From positions 1 through 64,000 of the forward strand of contig NZ_JARKMZ010000028.1 in assembly GCF_029360775.1 (NCBI RefSeq): 64,000 nt of DNA, given 5' to 3'. This DNA is from Daejeonella sp. H1SJ63. GTDB lineage: Bacteria; Bacteroidota; Bacteroidia; Sphingobacteriales; Sphingobacteriaceae. Below the pieces are notes generated by a model. It made no database searches and was not told where the DNA came from. It saw only the letters and a program-made list of their open reading frames with translations. A program made the translations under genes and the position numbers. Positions 33,985-43,351 of this stretch are shown one piece after another; the first letter of the stretch is position 1; every line of letters starts with the position of its first letter.

Positions 33985-35106
33985 ATGAACTATAGAAAAG
34001 TCTTTTCATTTATAGCTTGCCTTATTCTAAGTGCTACCTTATTTGCTCAGGGTACAAAGTATCATTTACTCATCGGCACTTATACCTCTCCCGGTAAAAG
34101 TGAAGGTATTTATATTTATGAGTTCGATTCTGGAAATGGATCTTTGACTTATAAATCAAAGGTGATCGCCGATAACCCTTCTTATTTTGCACTTTCAACT
34201 GATCGGAAATTTCTTTATTCAGTTTCAGAAGGACAGGGCAGCAAGATCAATTCTTATTCTTTTGAGCCAAAAACAGGCGAGTTGAAGTTTATCAATAGCC
34301 AGCCTTCAGGTAGCGATGGCCCAACACATATTTCAGTTGACAAAAACAGGAAGTATGTATTTGCAGCTAATTATGGTGGTGGATCGATCACTGCATTACC
34401 TGTTGAAAAAGATGGAAGTCTCGGTGCCGATATTCAGGATATTAAGCATGAGGGAAAAAGCATTGCAAGGAAAAAACCATTTGTGCATTCAGCCGTTGTA
34501 TCGCCTGATAATAAATATGTGATGGCAGCTGATCTGGGGACTGATAAGGTTAATATTTACAAATTCGATCCATTGAATAGGCCTAAAGCTTTAAGTCCGG
34601 CAGCGCAGCCTTTTGTGCTGCTTGATCCGGGAGCTGGCCCCCGACACAGTACCTTCCATCCGAATGGACGTTTTTTTTATGTAGTCACTGAGATCAATTC
34701 AAACGTTTATGCCTTTGGATATAAAAATGGCAATTTAACTAAGATTCAATCAGTTTCCCTGGTTCCTGAGGGTCATACAGGTCCGAGCCATGGTGCTGAT
34801 ATTCAGGTGTCTGCAGATGGTAAATTTTTGTATGCAAGTACGCGAAGTACTTTAAATGAGATTTCCATTTTCTCGATTGATCAGAAAAGCGGAATGCTTC
34901 ATCCGGTGGGTAAACAGGCTTCTCAGGGTAAAAGCTCACGGACTTTTGCAATCGATCCTACCGGAAACTGGTTATTATCTACCGGTCAGGTAACGAATGA
35001 AATTGTAGTATTTAAAAGAGATAAAGAAACCGGATTAATTACGCCAAACGGACAGAAGTTGCAGATTGATAAACCGTCTTTTGTAAAGTTTGTCAGTATG
35101 GATTAA
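33985..35106 (+). CDS. 6-phosphogluconolactonase-like lactonase (Pgl type)
   Basis: A 373-aa seven-bladed beta-propeller of the lactonase family (PF10282). ATG 33985 is preferred over the TTG at 33976. A signal peptide (LILSATLFAQ) shows export, unlike cytoplasmic Pgl. Family blocks are LLIGTYTSPGKSEGIYIY, NYGGGSITALPVEKDG, HSAVVSPDNKYVMAADLG and GAGPRHSTFHPNGRFFYVVTE, the last with the conserved HSTFHP region. Exported lactonases in such loci probably open sugar lactones made by the PQQ-type dehydrogenase. Confidence 0.88.
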   Translation: MNYRKVFSFIACLILSATLFAQGTKYHLLIGTYTSPGKSEGIYIYEFDSGNGSLTYKSKVIADNPSYFALSTDRKFLYSVSEGQGSKINSYSFEPKTGELKFINSQPSGSDGPTHISVDKNRKYVFAANYGGGSITALPVEKDGSLGADIQDIKHEGKSIARKKPFVHSAVVSPDNKYVMAADLGTDKVNIYKFDPLNRPKALSPAAQPFVLLDPGAGPRHSTFHPNGRFFYVVTEINSNVYAFGYKNGNLTKIQSVSLVPEGHTGPSHGADIQVSADGKFLYASTRSTLNEISIFSIDQKSGMLHPVGKQASQGKSSRTFAIDPTGNWLLSTGQVTNEIVVFKRDKETGLITPNGQKLQIDKPSFVKFVSMD

Positions 35107-35191
35107 TCCCATTCATTAAATTGATTAAGATTCAGACAAGGTTTTTCTGTATTTTTTTGAACCTGACATTCCTTGTCTTTACGTAGATTTA

Positions 35192-38100
35192 ATGTCGGAT
35201 TCAAATCCGGAGTGCATTTTATTTAATAATTGCTTGTTAATTGCTTTGAAACACAAAATTTCCGGATTAATCTGTTTGTTATTTCTCATATTCGGCCTGA
35301 TTCTCCCTGTTTCAGCACAAAATACATCGAATAAAGGGACTGATTTCTGGTTAGCCTATGGAAACCATGTGGCAGGGTACGGTAACACTATTGGCCAGGA
35401 AATGGTTGTTTATGTGACCTCAGATGTTAATACATCCGGTGTTATGGAGGTAGGGGGAACCAGCATACCTTTTCAGGTTACAGCTAATGCGATAACCAAT
35501 GTTACCGTGCCTCAAACTGCCTATATTGGTAATACAGAGGGTAAAATTAGTAACAAGGGTATTCATATTACTTCACTTTTACCTATCGTTGTATATGCTC
35601 ATATTTATGATCAGGCAGTTTCCGGAGCAACTTTAGTATTGCCCACAAATACGCTTGGTAAAGATTATTATTCGCTGAATTACCAGCAAATATCCAACAG
35701 TCCCAACTCACATTCTTTCTTTTTTGTGGTAGCAACTGAAGACAATACAGAGATTGAAATTACTCCCTCTGTTGATACACAGGGTGGACTAAAAGCAGGG
35801 GTTAAATCAGCACCTATAAAATTGAACAAGGGAGAAATTTATCAGGTTTTAGGTATTCAGGCCTCTTTAATCTCAAAAATTGTCCGTAATAATCTTGGCC
35901 AAAATGTAACGCAGTATACAACGCAAGGAGGGGATCTTACAGGTACCAGAATTCAGTCCATTTCAACTGGATCTGAGCCATGCAAGAAGATAGCTGTATT
36001 CTCAGGAAGTGGAAAGATTGCGGTAGGATGTCTTGATGCGACCGGATATGCGGGATCTTCTGATAATTTATTTCAGCAGGCATACCCTACTGCTTCATGG
36101 GGAAAAACCTTTATTACCGTACCCTCAAAAGATAGAAATTACGATGTTTACCGTATTTTTAAAAGTGACCCCAATGCGGTTGTAAAACTGAATGGGACTG
36201 TAATCCCAGCCACAAGCTTTATCAATAACTTTTATTATGAGTTTCCGAGTCAGGCTGTAAACTATATTGAATCTAATAAACCTATACAGGTGGCATTATA
36301 TGCGGTTACTCAGGGCAAATCCATTACCTGTACGAATGTGCCGGGAGATGTAGGCGATCCGGAAATGATTTTTTTAAATCCATTGGAACAAACACTTTCG
36401 CAGATTACCATGTACTCTACCAAACTGTATGAGATTACCAAGCACTTTATTAATGTGGTAATTCCGGGTACTGCCGTTTCAGGTTTCAAGTTAGATGGTG
36501 TTTCACAATCTGCCTTGTTTAAATCTGTGCCTGATAAGCCCGGATATTCATATGCACAGATACCTGTAAATGCCGGAACTCATAATCTGCAAGCCAGCGA
36601 AGGATTTAATGCAATTGCTTATGGATTTGGTAATGCAGAGTCTTATGGTTATGCAGCGGGGGCTAATGTTAAGGGGCTTGGCGTTGAAATCAGAAAAGCC
36701 AGTACTAAAAAACAAGTTTCTACAGTTTGTGTAAAAGAAGAGCTGAATTTAAGTGTTAAACTAAATTCAACAACTAACAGGATACTTTGGGATTTAGGAG
36801 ACGGATCTGCTCCCCTGGAGGTTTTGAATCCGGTTCCGGTTGATGCGAATCCACTTGATGGTTTATATGAATATTTGTTCCCTAATAAAGTAATTTATAG
36901 TGAACTTAAAGATTATAAGATTATTGTAACTGCTAATAAAACCTCAACTGATGGTTGCGGCAGTACAGAAGTTACTGAACTGCAATTTTCTTCAGTCAAC
37001 CCTCCGAGTGCAGCTATTAACTCTCTGAGTCAGGCATGTTTGAATGTTCCGGTAACATTCAGAGATACCAGTGCAGCTAATGGCAGAAAAATCGTTAAAT
37101 GGTTATGGGATTTTGGAGATAATACAGTATCAACAGATCAGAACCCAACGCATACCTATACAAAGGGTGGTAATTTTGTGGTAAAGCTAATGGTAGAAGG
37201 AGAAACCGGCTGTGAATCTGAAGTAATTAGTCAGAATATTCATGTTAATATTAATCCGGTAGCTAATTTCAGCTTCAGTACACCAGACTGCGTTCAGCAA
37301 ACCATCACATTTAAGGATAATTCTACATCGGCTGAAGGGAAAATTATTAAGTGGATATGGGATCCAGGTGATGGTACAACTCCGGTGGAATATCCGGCGG
37401 TAGATAATTTTACTCATTCCTATGCATCTACCGGTACTTATAATGCATCCCTGAAGGTTCTGACTGATAAAGGTTGCGAAAATATACTTAGCCGTCAGGT
37501 TATTGTAAATCCTGTGCCTCTTGTAAATTTTGGAGTTCCTGAAGTATGTATTAAAGATGCATTTGCGGCATTCACAGATTCAAGCTCAATAGCCGATGGA
37601 TCAGGCAGTTTTACTTATTTATGGAATTTTGGTGATGCTGCCCTTTCAACTACATCTAATCCGAATACTTCAATATTAAAAAACCCTCAGCATAGATATA
37701 CACGTGCAGGTGTTTATAATGTAAGTCTGACAGTAACATCAAAAGATGGCTGTGCCACAACATTGATTAAATCTTTTACAGTGAATGGTGCTATTCCAAC
37801 CGCTTCATTTGATGTTCTGAATGCCACCCAACTCTGCAGTAATAAGGAAGTTGTATTCAGAAATACTTCAACTGTAGATTTCGGCGATATCGGGAAGATT
37901 GAATGGTATTTCGATTTTGATGGTGATCAGAGCTTTAAACTGGTTGATGAAAATCCGGTCCCGGGAAAGGAATACAGAATTCAGTACCCGCTGTTCAGCT
38001 CGCCTGCAAGTAAGTTGTTTAAGGTTAGGATGCTGGCTTATTCCGGTGGTACATGTGCTGATGAAGAAATAAAAATAATTTCTTTGCTTTCGGCACCAGA

Positions 38101-38842
38101 AGTTGTTTTTTCTGCCCTTTCTGATGTTTGTCAGGAGCTTTCTCCTTTCAAGATTACCCAGGCGGCAGAAAAGAACTCACAGGCAGGTGTCGGTCAGTTT
38201 TATGGCAAAGGCGTTTCTCTGGCAGGAATTTTTGATCCGGCAGCTGCCGGTGTTGGTATTCATACTATCAAATATGTATTTACTGCTATTAACGGCTGTG
38301 CTGATTCTCTTTCCAGAGATATAAAGGTGATGCCAACACCCCTGGTTAATGCCGGCAGGGATACTGTTATTTTGCAGGGCGGAGAAACCAGACTGAAAGG
38401 AGTTGCTTCAGGAAGTAATCTGATCTATAAATGGACACCATCAATCGGTTTAAGCCGGGATGATGTTCCTGATCCGATTGCAAGTCCGGCAGAGGATATT
38501 ACCTATACGCTGACCGTAACTTCTGATCAGGGCTGTGTTTCGATGGACAATATCCTTATCAAAGTACTCAAGGTACCTGAAGTACCGACTGCTTTTACCC
38601 CTAACGGAGATGGAGTAAATGACCTCTGGAATATTAAGTACCTCGACAGCTATGTTAATGCCAGTGTAAAAGTCTTTAGCAGGTATGGAGCAATTGTTTA
38701 TTATAGCGATAAGGGCTATTCCCAGCCATGGAATGGTCAGATGAATGGAGTTGACCTCCCTCTCGGGACCTATTATTATATTGTTGATCCGCGAACCAGG
38801 GGGCGTAAACCTATTTCAGGAGCGGTGACGATTCTGAGGTAA
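35192..38842 (+). CDS. T9SS-exported PKD-repeat adhesin-like protein
   Basis: A 1216-aa secreted protein. After the signal peptide (GLILPVSAQ) comes an IgGFc-binding-like N-terminal domain (NKGTDFWLAYGNH, about 45-480). PKD-type repeats follow with the WDFGDGS/T signature (LWDLGDGSAP, LWDFGDNTVS, IWDPGDGTTP, LWNFGDA). The last 90 residues form the gliding-motility-associated C-terminal domain (TAFTPNGDGVNDLWNI, VFSRYGAIVYY, WNGQMNGVDLPLGTYYY), the type B sorting signal of the Bacteroidota type IX secretion system. It should be surface-exposed or released. Binding to host or glycan ligands is inferred. Confidence 0.92.
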   Translation: MSDSNPECILFNNCLLIALKHKISGLICLLFLIFGLILPVSAQNTSNKGTDFWLAYGNHVAGYGNTIGQEMVVYVTSDVNTSGVMEVGGTSIPFQVTANAITNVTVPQTAYIGNTEGKISNKGIHITSLLPIVVYAHIYDQAVSGATLVLPTNTLGKDYYSLNYQQISNSPNSHSFFFVVATEDNTEIEITPSVDTQGGLKAGVKSAPIKLNKGEIYQVLGIQASLISKIVRNNLGQNVTQYTTQGGDLTGTRIQSISTGSEPCKKIAVFSGSGKIAVGCLDATGYAGSSDNLFQQAYPTASWGKTFITVPSKDRNYDVYRIFKSDPNAVVKLNGTVIPATSFINNFYYEFPSQAVNYIESNKPIQVALYAVTQGKSITCTNVPGDVGDPEMIFLNPLEQTLSQITMYSTKLYEITKHFINVVIPGTAVSGFKLDGVSQSALFKSVPDKPGYSYAQIPVNAGTHNLQASEGFNAIAYGFGNAESYGYAAGANVKGLGVEIRKASTKKQVSTVCVKEELNLSVKLNSTTNRILWDLGDGSAPLEVLNPVPVDANPLDGLYEYLFPNKVIYSELKDYKIIVTANKTSTDGCGSTEVTELQFSSVNPPSAAINSLSQACLNVPVTFRDTSAANGRKIVKWLWDFGDNTVSTDQNPTHTYTKGGNFVVKLMVEGETGCESEVISQNIHVNINPVANFSFSTPDCVQQTITFKDNSTSAEGKIIKWIWDPGDGTTPVEYPAVDNFTHSYASTGTYNASLKVLTDKGCENILSRQVIVNPVPLVNFGVPEVCIKDAFAAFTDSSSIADGSGSFTYLWNFGDAALSTTSNPNTSILKNPQHRYTRAGVYNVSLTVTSKDGCATTLIKSFTVNGAIPTASFDVLNATQLCSNKEVVFRNTSTVDFGDIGKIEWYFDFDGDQSFKLVDENPVPGKEYRIQYPLFSSPASKLFKVRMLAYSGGTCADEEIKIISLLSAPEVVFSALSDVCQELSPFKITQAAEKNSQAGVGQFYGKGVSLAGIFDPAAAGVGIHTIKYVFTAINGCADSLSRDIKVMPTPLVNAGRDTVILQGGETRLKGVASGSNLIYKWTPSIGLSRDDVPDPIASPAEDITYTLTVTSDQGCVSMDNILIKVLKVPEVPTAFTPNGDGVNDLWNIKYLDSYVNASVKVFSRYGAIVYYSDKGYSQPWNGQMNGVDLPLGTYYYIVDPRTRGRKPISGAVTILR

Positions 38843-38880
38843 GGTATGGGTTTTGGCGATGGGCCTTCATAATAAACAGA

Positions 38881-38905
38881 TCTAATGCTTAAGGTAAGCA
38901 TTAGA
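38881..38905. repeat. Perfect 25-nt palindrome after the T9SS gene
   Basis: TCTAATGCTTA and TAAGCATTAGA pair perfectly around AGG. There is no T-run, so it may be a rho-type stop, an mRNA-end structure or a regulator site for the next gene. Confidence 0.5.
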
Positions 38906-39022
38906 AATCGGATCCTGTTATTTGTCAATCTGTCTATCACTGTTTCCGGTTAAAATAATTCACCGATCAAAAAATGGATTGACTATTTTGCTATATCCTG
39001 ATTTATTAAATTTACACATATA

Positions 39023-40087
39023 ATGGAAACACCTAAATATAAATCCGGGAATCAGTTATCCTCTAAATCTGTTTTGATCTGGAGAATTATCCAAAGCGTT
39101 TTATGGCTTATTGGAGCAGTTATTCTTTTCTTTTTAATATTTTATCCGCTTATTGGAATCAATCTGTTCTGGAATATACTGATCCCGATTACACCTGCAC
39201 TTTTAGTGGTGGCAACCGGAATTTGGCGAAACATTTGCCCCCTGGCCACTATTAGTTTATTTCCAAAACGTATTATAAACCGGAAAAGGCGGAAGCTATC
39301 AATAAGCGCCCAGGGAAAATTGAATTTGATTGGCATACTGGCTTTATATTTAATTGTTCCGTTGCGTCATGCTTTATTTAATACAAGTGGTCTTTCAACA
39401 GCCATCCTGCTTATTTCTGTAAGTACATTTGCAGTGATTACAGGAACAATTTTTGAATGGAAGAGTGCTTGGTGCTCAGGATTATGCCCTATCCATCCGG
39501 TAGAGAAATTGTATGGAACGAAGGTACTGTTATCTGTTCCTAATGCCCATTGTCATCAATGTATGAACTGTGTTGTTCCCTGTCCGGATTCAACACCGGG
39601 TATCCATCCAAGCTCGGCCAAAAAAACTATATATCATAAAATAGGAGGATTCCTGATTATTGGTGGGTTTCCTGGTTTGGTATGGGGATGGTTTCATGTG
39701 CCTGATCATAACAGTTTAACCAGTTTTACACAGCTTTCAGAGATTTACAAATTACCCCTTGCAGGTAGTTTAGCTACTATGGTATTGTATTGGCTTTTAT
39801 CGCAGGTTTTTGATAAAAAGCAGGAAACAAAATTAGTTGGCATTTTTGCTGCCACAGCTGTTTCCTGTTATTATTGGTATAGATTGCCTGTGTTATTTGG
39901 TTTCGGTGTCTTTAAAAATGATGGTATGTTGCTGGACTTAAGTCTTATGATACCCGCCTGGACAATGAGTATCACTGTAGTGATTACCAGTATTTTCTTT
40001 TTTTGGTGGATCATTTTTCGTAAACAGGAGAAGAAAAGCTGGTTAATACGTCCTCAATATGCGCCAGAGGTCAAAAGGCAATTGTAA
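39023..40087 (+). CDS. NapH/NosR-like membrane Fe-S protein
   Basis: A 354-aa polytopic membrane protein with about eight helices. A cysteine cluster CHQCMNCVVPCP (about residues 175-186) is a 4Fe-4S ferredoxin-type site. The WCSGLCPIHPVEKLYG segment before it is characteristic of the NapH/NosR/CcoG electron-transfer family. In this position, next to nosZ genes, it likely carries electrons from the quinone pool to the nitrous oxide reductase pathway. The second cysteine group is short, so only one cluster can be supported. Start at 39023 follows a TAAATTTA box. Confidence 0.82.
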   Translation: METPKYKSGNQLSSKSVLIWRIIQSVLWLIGAVILFFLIFYPLIGINLFWNILIPITPALLVVATGIWRNICPLATISLFPKRIINRKRRKLSISAQGKLNLIGILALYLIVPLRHALFNTSGLSTAILLISVSTFAVITGTIFEWKSAWCSGLCPIHPVEKLYGTKVLLSVPNAHCHQCMNCVVPCPDSTPGIHPSSAKKTIYHKIGGFLIIGGFPGLVWGWFHVPDHNSLTSFTQLSEIYKLPLAGSLATMVLYWLLSQVFDKKQETKLVGIFAATAVSCYYWYRLPVLFGFGVFKNDGMLLDLSLMIPAWTMSITVVITSIFFFWWIIFRKQEKKSWLIRPQYAPEVKRQL

Positions 40088-40416
40088 AAAATGCTTCAAC
40101 AATAAAATCAGATTAACACTATATATTCAATCCCATTCTTTTTTTCAAAAGTTTGTCTGAAGTGTTTCCATCGTTACATGAAGATTTCCGACCCCGGAGA
40201 GGTGAAGAAACTGATGGATAGTATCGGGGTTCGGATAAAGGAAACCTGCATTTGGGGTAATATTTGACCCCCTTACCAGAATCGATTGAAAACAACAATA
40301 TTTTATCTCTTTTTCCTGTATACTGCTCTAATAAATAATGATAAATGTGACCATGATCATAGTTCCTAAACCTTGGAATCGTTTTTTTTGTCCCATATTT
40401 TTTTTTGTTCTATTAA
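40088..40416. other. Intergenic stretch with a short ORF
   Basis: No normal-size gene. It contains the short ORF at 40178-40267, and an inverted repeat (CCGACCCCG at 40188-40196 with CGGGGTTCGG around 40225-40234). Confidence 0.4.
40178..40267 (+). CDS. 29-aa ORF of uncertain reality
   Basis: The frame opens far upstream (with CLKCFHRY before the ATG) and then reads MKISDPGEVKKLMDSIGVRI and ends after KETCIWGNI. Codon use is protein-like, and the piece looks like the C-terminal end of a longer protein or a tiny gene. No family is recognised. Confidence 0.25.
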   Translation: MKISDPGEVKKLMDSIGVRIKETCIWGNI

Positions 40417-41661
40417 ATGAAAAGACCACGAATTTTAGCACCGGCAGGCTCTTTTGAATGCTTATACGCTGCCATTCAAGCCAACGCAGATGCTGTTTAT
40501 TTTGGTGTGGAACAGTTGAATATGAGAGCAAAATCGGTAAATGGCTTTCAAACAGAACATATTGCAGAAATCAGTCAGATATGTAAAGAGAATAATATTA
40601 AAAGTTATCTGACGCTTAATACGATAATTTATAATCACGACATAAGATTTGCTTATCAAATAATAAAAGAAGCCAGAGAAAGTGGAATTGATGCAGTAAT
40701 TGCCTCAGATTATGCTATAATACAACTTTGTCGGAAGGAAAATATCCCGGTTCACATCTCCACCCAGGCTAATATTACCAATATTGAATCGGTAGTTTTT
40801 CATTCACAATTTGCCGATTTGATTGTCCTGTCAAGAGAGCTTACCTTAAAGCAGATTGCAGATATCACAAAAGAAATTGAAAGAAAGGATATTACTGGTC
40901 CCTCAGGGAAAAGGCTGGAAATTGAAGTCTTTGTTCATGGAGCACTTTGTATGGCAGTGTCGGGAAAATGTTATATCAGCCTGCATACCCGGAATGCTTC
41001 TGCAAACAGGGGAGCATGTGCCCAAAACTGCCGGAGGCCTTATAAAGTGATTGATACTGAAAATAATCTGGAACTTCTTGTAGATAACGAATTCATTATG
41101 TCGGCTAAAGATCTTTGTACTATAGATATTCTTGATCAAATTGTAAAGTCGGAGGTCAGCGTGTTGAAGATTGAAGGAAGATCAAAATCTGCCGACTACG
41201 TCTATACAACAACTAAATGTTACCGGGAAGCCATTGAAGCGATCAATAATGGAAGTTATAATCAGGAAAGGGTTGAGCACTGGAAAAAAGAGTTACAGTC
41301 GGTTTATAACAGGGGATTTTGGGAAGGTTATTATTTGGGCAGGAAACTCGGAGAATGGACAACTAATCCCGGCAACAATGCAACTCAAAAGAAAATATAC
41401 ATCGGCAAGGCGAATAAATATTATCCGGCAATAAATGTTGCTGAATTTATACTTGAAGCCGGAGTGCTTAAAGTTGGAGATAAATTTATGATAACAGGCC
41501 CTAAAACCGGGATATTGCAAGACCAAATGGATCAGTTTCGGGTAAATGGGATTGATAAAAATGAGGCTCAAAAAGGGGATTTGCTAACCTTTAAAATTGC
41601 AGATCATAAAGTGTGTCAGGGGGATAAATTATATAAAGTTCTTTCAGAAGAAAATGTATAA
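40417..41661 (+). CDS. trhP: U32-family protein, TrhP-like tRNA hydroxylation factor
   Basis: A 414-aa U32-family protein. The family signature VHGALCMAVSGKCYIS and the next cysteines (GACAQNCRRPY) supply ligands for an iron-sulfur cluster. The closest functional model is TrhP (YegQ), which makes 5-hydroxyuridine at tRNA position 34 using prephenate. UbiU/UbiV of oxygen-independent ubiquinone synthesis are less likely because they are shorter and Bacteroidota use menaquinone. The next gene, a small ferredoxin, overlaps its end by 8 bp, so an electron-transfer partner is likely. It lies between nos-related genes, suggesting expression at low oxygen. Confidence 0.8.
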   Translation: MKRPRILAPAGSFECLYAAIQANADAVYFGVEQLNMRAKSVNGFQTEHIAEISQICKENNIKSYLTLNTIIYNHDIRFAYQIIKEARESGIDAVIASDYAIIQLCRKENIPVHISTQANITNIESVVFHSQFADLIVLSRELTLKQIADITKEIERKDITGPSGKRLEIEVFVHGALCMAVSGKCYISLHTRNASANRGACAQNCRRPYKVIDTENNLELLVDNEFIMSAKDLCTIDILDQIVKSEVSVLKIEGRSKSADYVYTTTKCYREAIEAINNGSYNQERVEHWKKELQSVYNRGFWEGYYLGRKLGEWTTNPGNNATQKKIYIGKANKYYPAINVAEFILEAGVLKVGDKFMITGPKTGILQDQMDQFRVNGIDKNEAQKGDLLTFKIADHKVCQGDKLYKVLSEENV

Positions 41662-41875
41662 AATTAGTTACTACCGTAATAAATGTATAGGATGCGGATT
41701 ATGCCGTGAAAATCAGCCGGAGTATTGGGCCATGTCTGGGAAGGATGGCAAAGCGACCCTCTTAAATTCTTCCTCCAAAAAGGATATTTATACCTTATCA
41801 GTTAGCAATGAAGCAGCAGCTTTATGTCAGTTTCTTGTAAAGGCATGTCCAGTAAATATAATTAAGATAAGATAG
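41654..41875 (+). CDS. Small ferredoxin coupled to the U32 gene
   Basis: A 73-aa ferredoxin starting at ATG 41654, inside the last 8 bp of the U32 gene. The CIGCGLC motif near the N-terminus and the distal CP in KACPVNIIKI provide four cysteines for one 4Fe-4S cluster. The overlap indicates translational coupling, so this protein probably supplies electrons to the U32 enzyme. An ATG at 41597 would give a longer but implausible form. Confidence 0.85.
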   Translation: MYKISYYRNKCIGCGLCRENQPEYWAMSGKDGKATLLNSSSKKDIYTLSVSNEAAALCQFLVKACPVNIIKIR

Positions 41876-42103
41876 ACTGTTTCCACTGTTTTTATGCTTT
41901 CGAAGGAAAATTACCTGTTGTTTTTTTAATCTTCGCCACAAACGTTTCACGCGAGATTGCTTTTAGACAATCCGTATATAGCCGGCATTATCTTGCCGGG
42001 TAAAACTGAGCCTCTGGCATTAAAGGGAACAACAGCTATCCGGAACCGTTCTGTATAATGAAATTCCTGATCAACGTTCATCCGTTTTCTTCCGTGGTCA
42101 TTA

Positions 42104-43321
42104 TTATTCTGTTGTGCTGAGACGACTAATCAGCATGATAAGAGTGCCAGAGAACAGAATGATCGCAGCAGCCAGCAGCATTTCATTGATATAGGGTATA
42201 CCGGTATAACTCAATGCAGCTATTCCCTGAATCATCAGGAACAGTTCATTGATAATCACACCGGCTACAAATACAAATATTCCCCGGATAAGCAGTTTAT
42301 TGACAGGGATCAGTTTAAATGAAATGATGTATCCGAGAATGAAAATGCTCGTCACGCCCAGAAGTACAAGATGCAGGTACCCGATAATGATCGGTCTGAA
42401 ACCATAAGAGAGCTGACTTAAAGCAGGGTGTAATGATCCGGTTTGCAGAATTAGTTTAATACTGAAAGCTATTGCTGAAAGAATCAGTAGAATTTTTCCG
42501 TATTTATTCAGTTGAATTGACAGAATCTCTTTATTTCTGAATATTATTTTTAATAACATTAGCCATCCGGCAAGCTGAGCAAGAACTGCAATTACCAGAA
42601 TTAAATAGATATTATCGATAAAGGGAGCCCATAGGACTGATAAGAAATATCCCGGAACACAAGCCATACAGAATAATATAAAAATAGTCTTCTGATTTTT
42701 TCGTTCCCCGGTAAGCTTTTCAAGTTTTCCGCTCAGCAGACCTAATCCGGAAAACATAAACCAGCCATTGTACTGGAAATGCAGGAATAAATAAACAGAT
42801 GCCAGATACAGATTCTGATCAACGATTTTTGCCGACATCATATAGGCCAGACAGAAAGTTCCGGCGGATGATATCAGACTAAATATTAAAGCAGCTTTGA
42901 ACCAGAGCCGGCTCACTTCTTTTTCTTTAATGCGGTTCAGATCTGACCAGTAAAGCCTGACGAACTGATAAGATACAAGTATAGACAGGGTAGAAAAGCT
43001 GATGGAGAATAAAGCATATCCCTGGAGAATGAAACTGATTAGCATGCCATAAGCTGCAAACAAATTGGCATAAAGAACCGACCTGTATCTGTTAATTATA
43101 TCATCACCAAGTTTTCTGCTCAGATGCCAGATCATCAATACCATTAGGGTTTGGCTAAGCCATCCTGTAAAGGCAAAATGCGAATGACTGTGAAGGATGA
43201 ACTTCTGATCAGAAAAGGGGAGATAAAAGGCAATTTTATAGCGCAGAATAAATCCCAGAACAGCAACCAGAAGTAAATTGAAAAAAGAGATGCTAAGCCA
43301 TTTTCTTAAAAAATCTTTCAT
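42104..43321 (-). CDS. Polytopic membrane protein, oxidase-subunit-I-like
   Basis: A 405-aa protein with about twelve hydrophobic helices. The HSHSHFAFTGW segment near residue 45 and later YLFLHFQYNGWF and IGYLHLVLLG recall the histidine pairs that bind haem in NorB/cytochrome oxidase subunit I, and related proteins accompany nos or nor genes in Bacteroidota. The full set of copper ligands is not evident, so an oxygen or NO reductase activity cannot be claimed. It follows the Crp/Fnr gene on the same strand, with a TGAC-N4-ATCA site 42 bp before the start. Confidence 0.6.
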   Translation of the reverse strand: MKDFLRKWLSISFFNLLLVAVLGFILRYKIAFYLPFSDQKFILHSHSHFAFTGWLSQTLMVLMIWHLSRKLGDDIINRYRSVLYANLFAAYGMLISFILQGYALFSISFSTLSILVSYQFVRLYWSDLNRIKEKEVSRLWFKAALIFSLISSAGTFCLAYMMSAKIVDQNLYLASVYLFLHFQYNGWFMFSGLGLLSGKLEKLTGERKNQKTIFILFCMACVPGYFLSVLWAPFIDNIYLILVIAVLAQLAGWLMLLKIIFRNKEILSIQLNKYGKILLILSAIAFSIKLILQTGSLHPALSQLSYGFRPIIIGYLHLVLLGVTSIFILGYIISFKLIPVNKLLIRGIFVFVAGVIINELFLMIQGIAALSYTGIPYINEMLLAAAIILFSGTLIMLISRLSTTE

Positions 43322-43351
43322 GCTTTTTTTTCAAAAATAACTTCAGAAAAA

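Noticed and set aside
40417-41661. UbiU/UbiV-type ubiquinone factor
   Set aside because: Length and the C-terminal extension fit TrhP better, and Bacteroidota rely on menaquinone.
42104-43321. Functional NO reductase or oxidase subunit
   Set aside because: Histidine-rich helices are suggestive, but a full set of haem and copper ligands is not evident.
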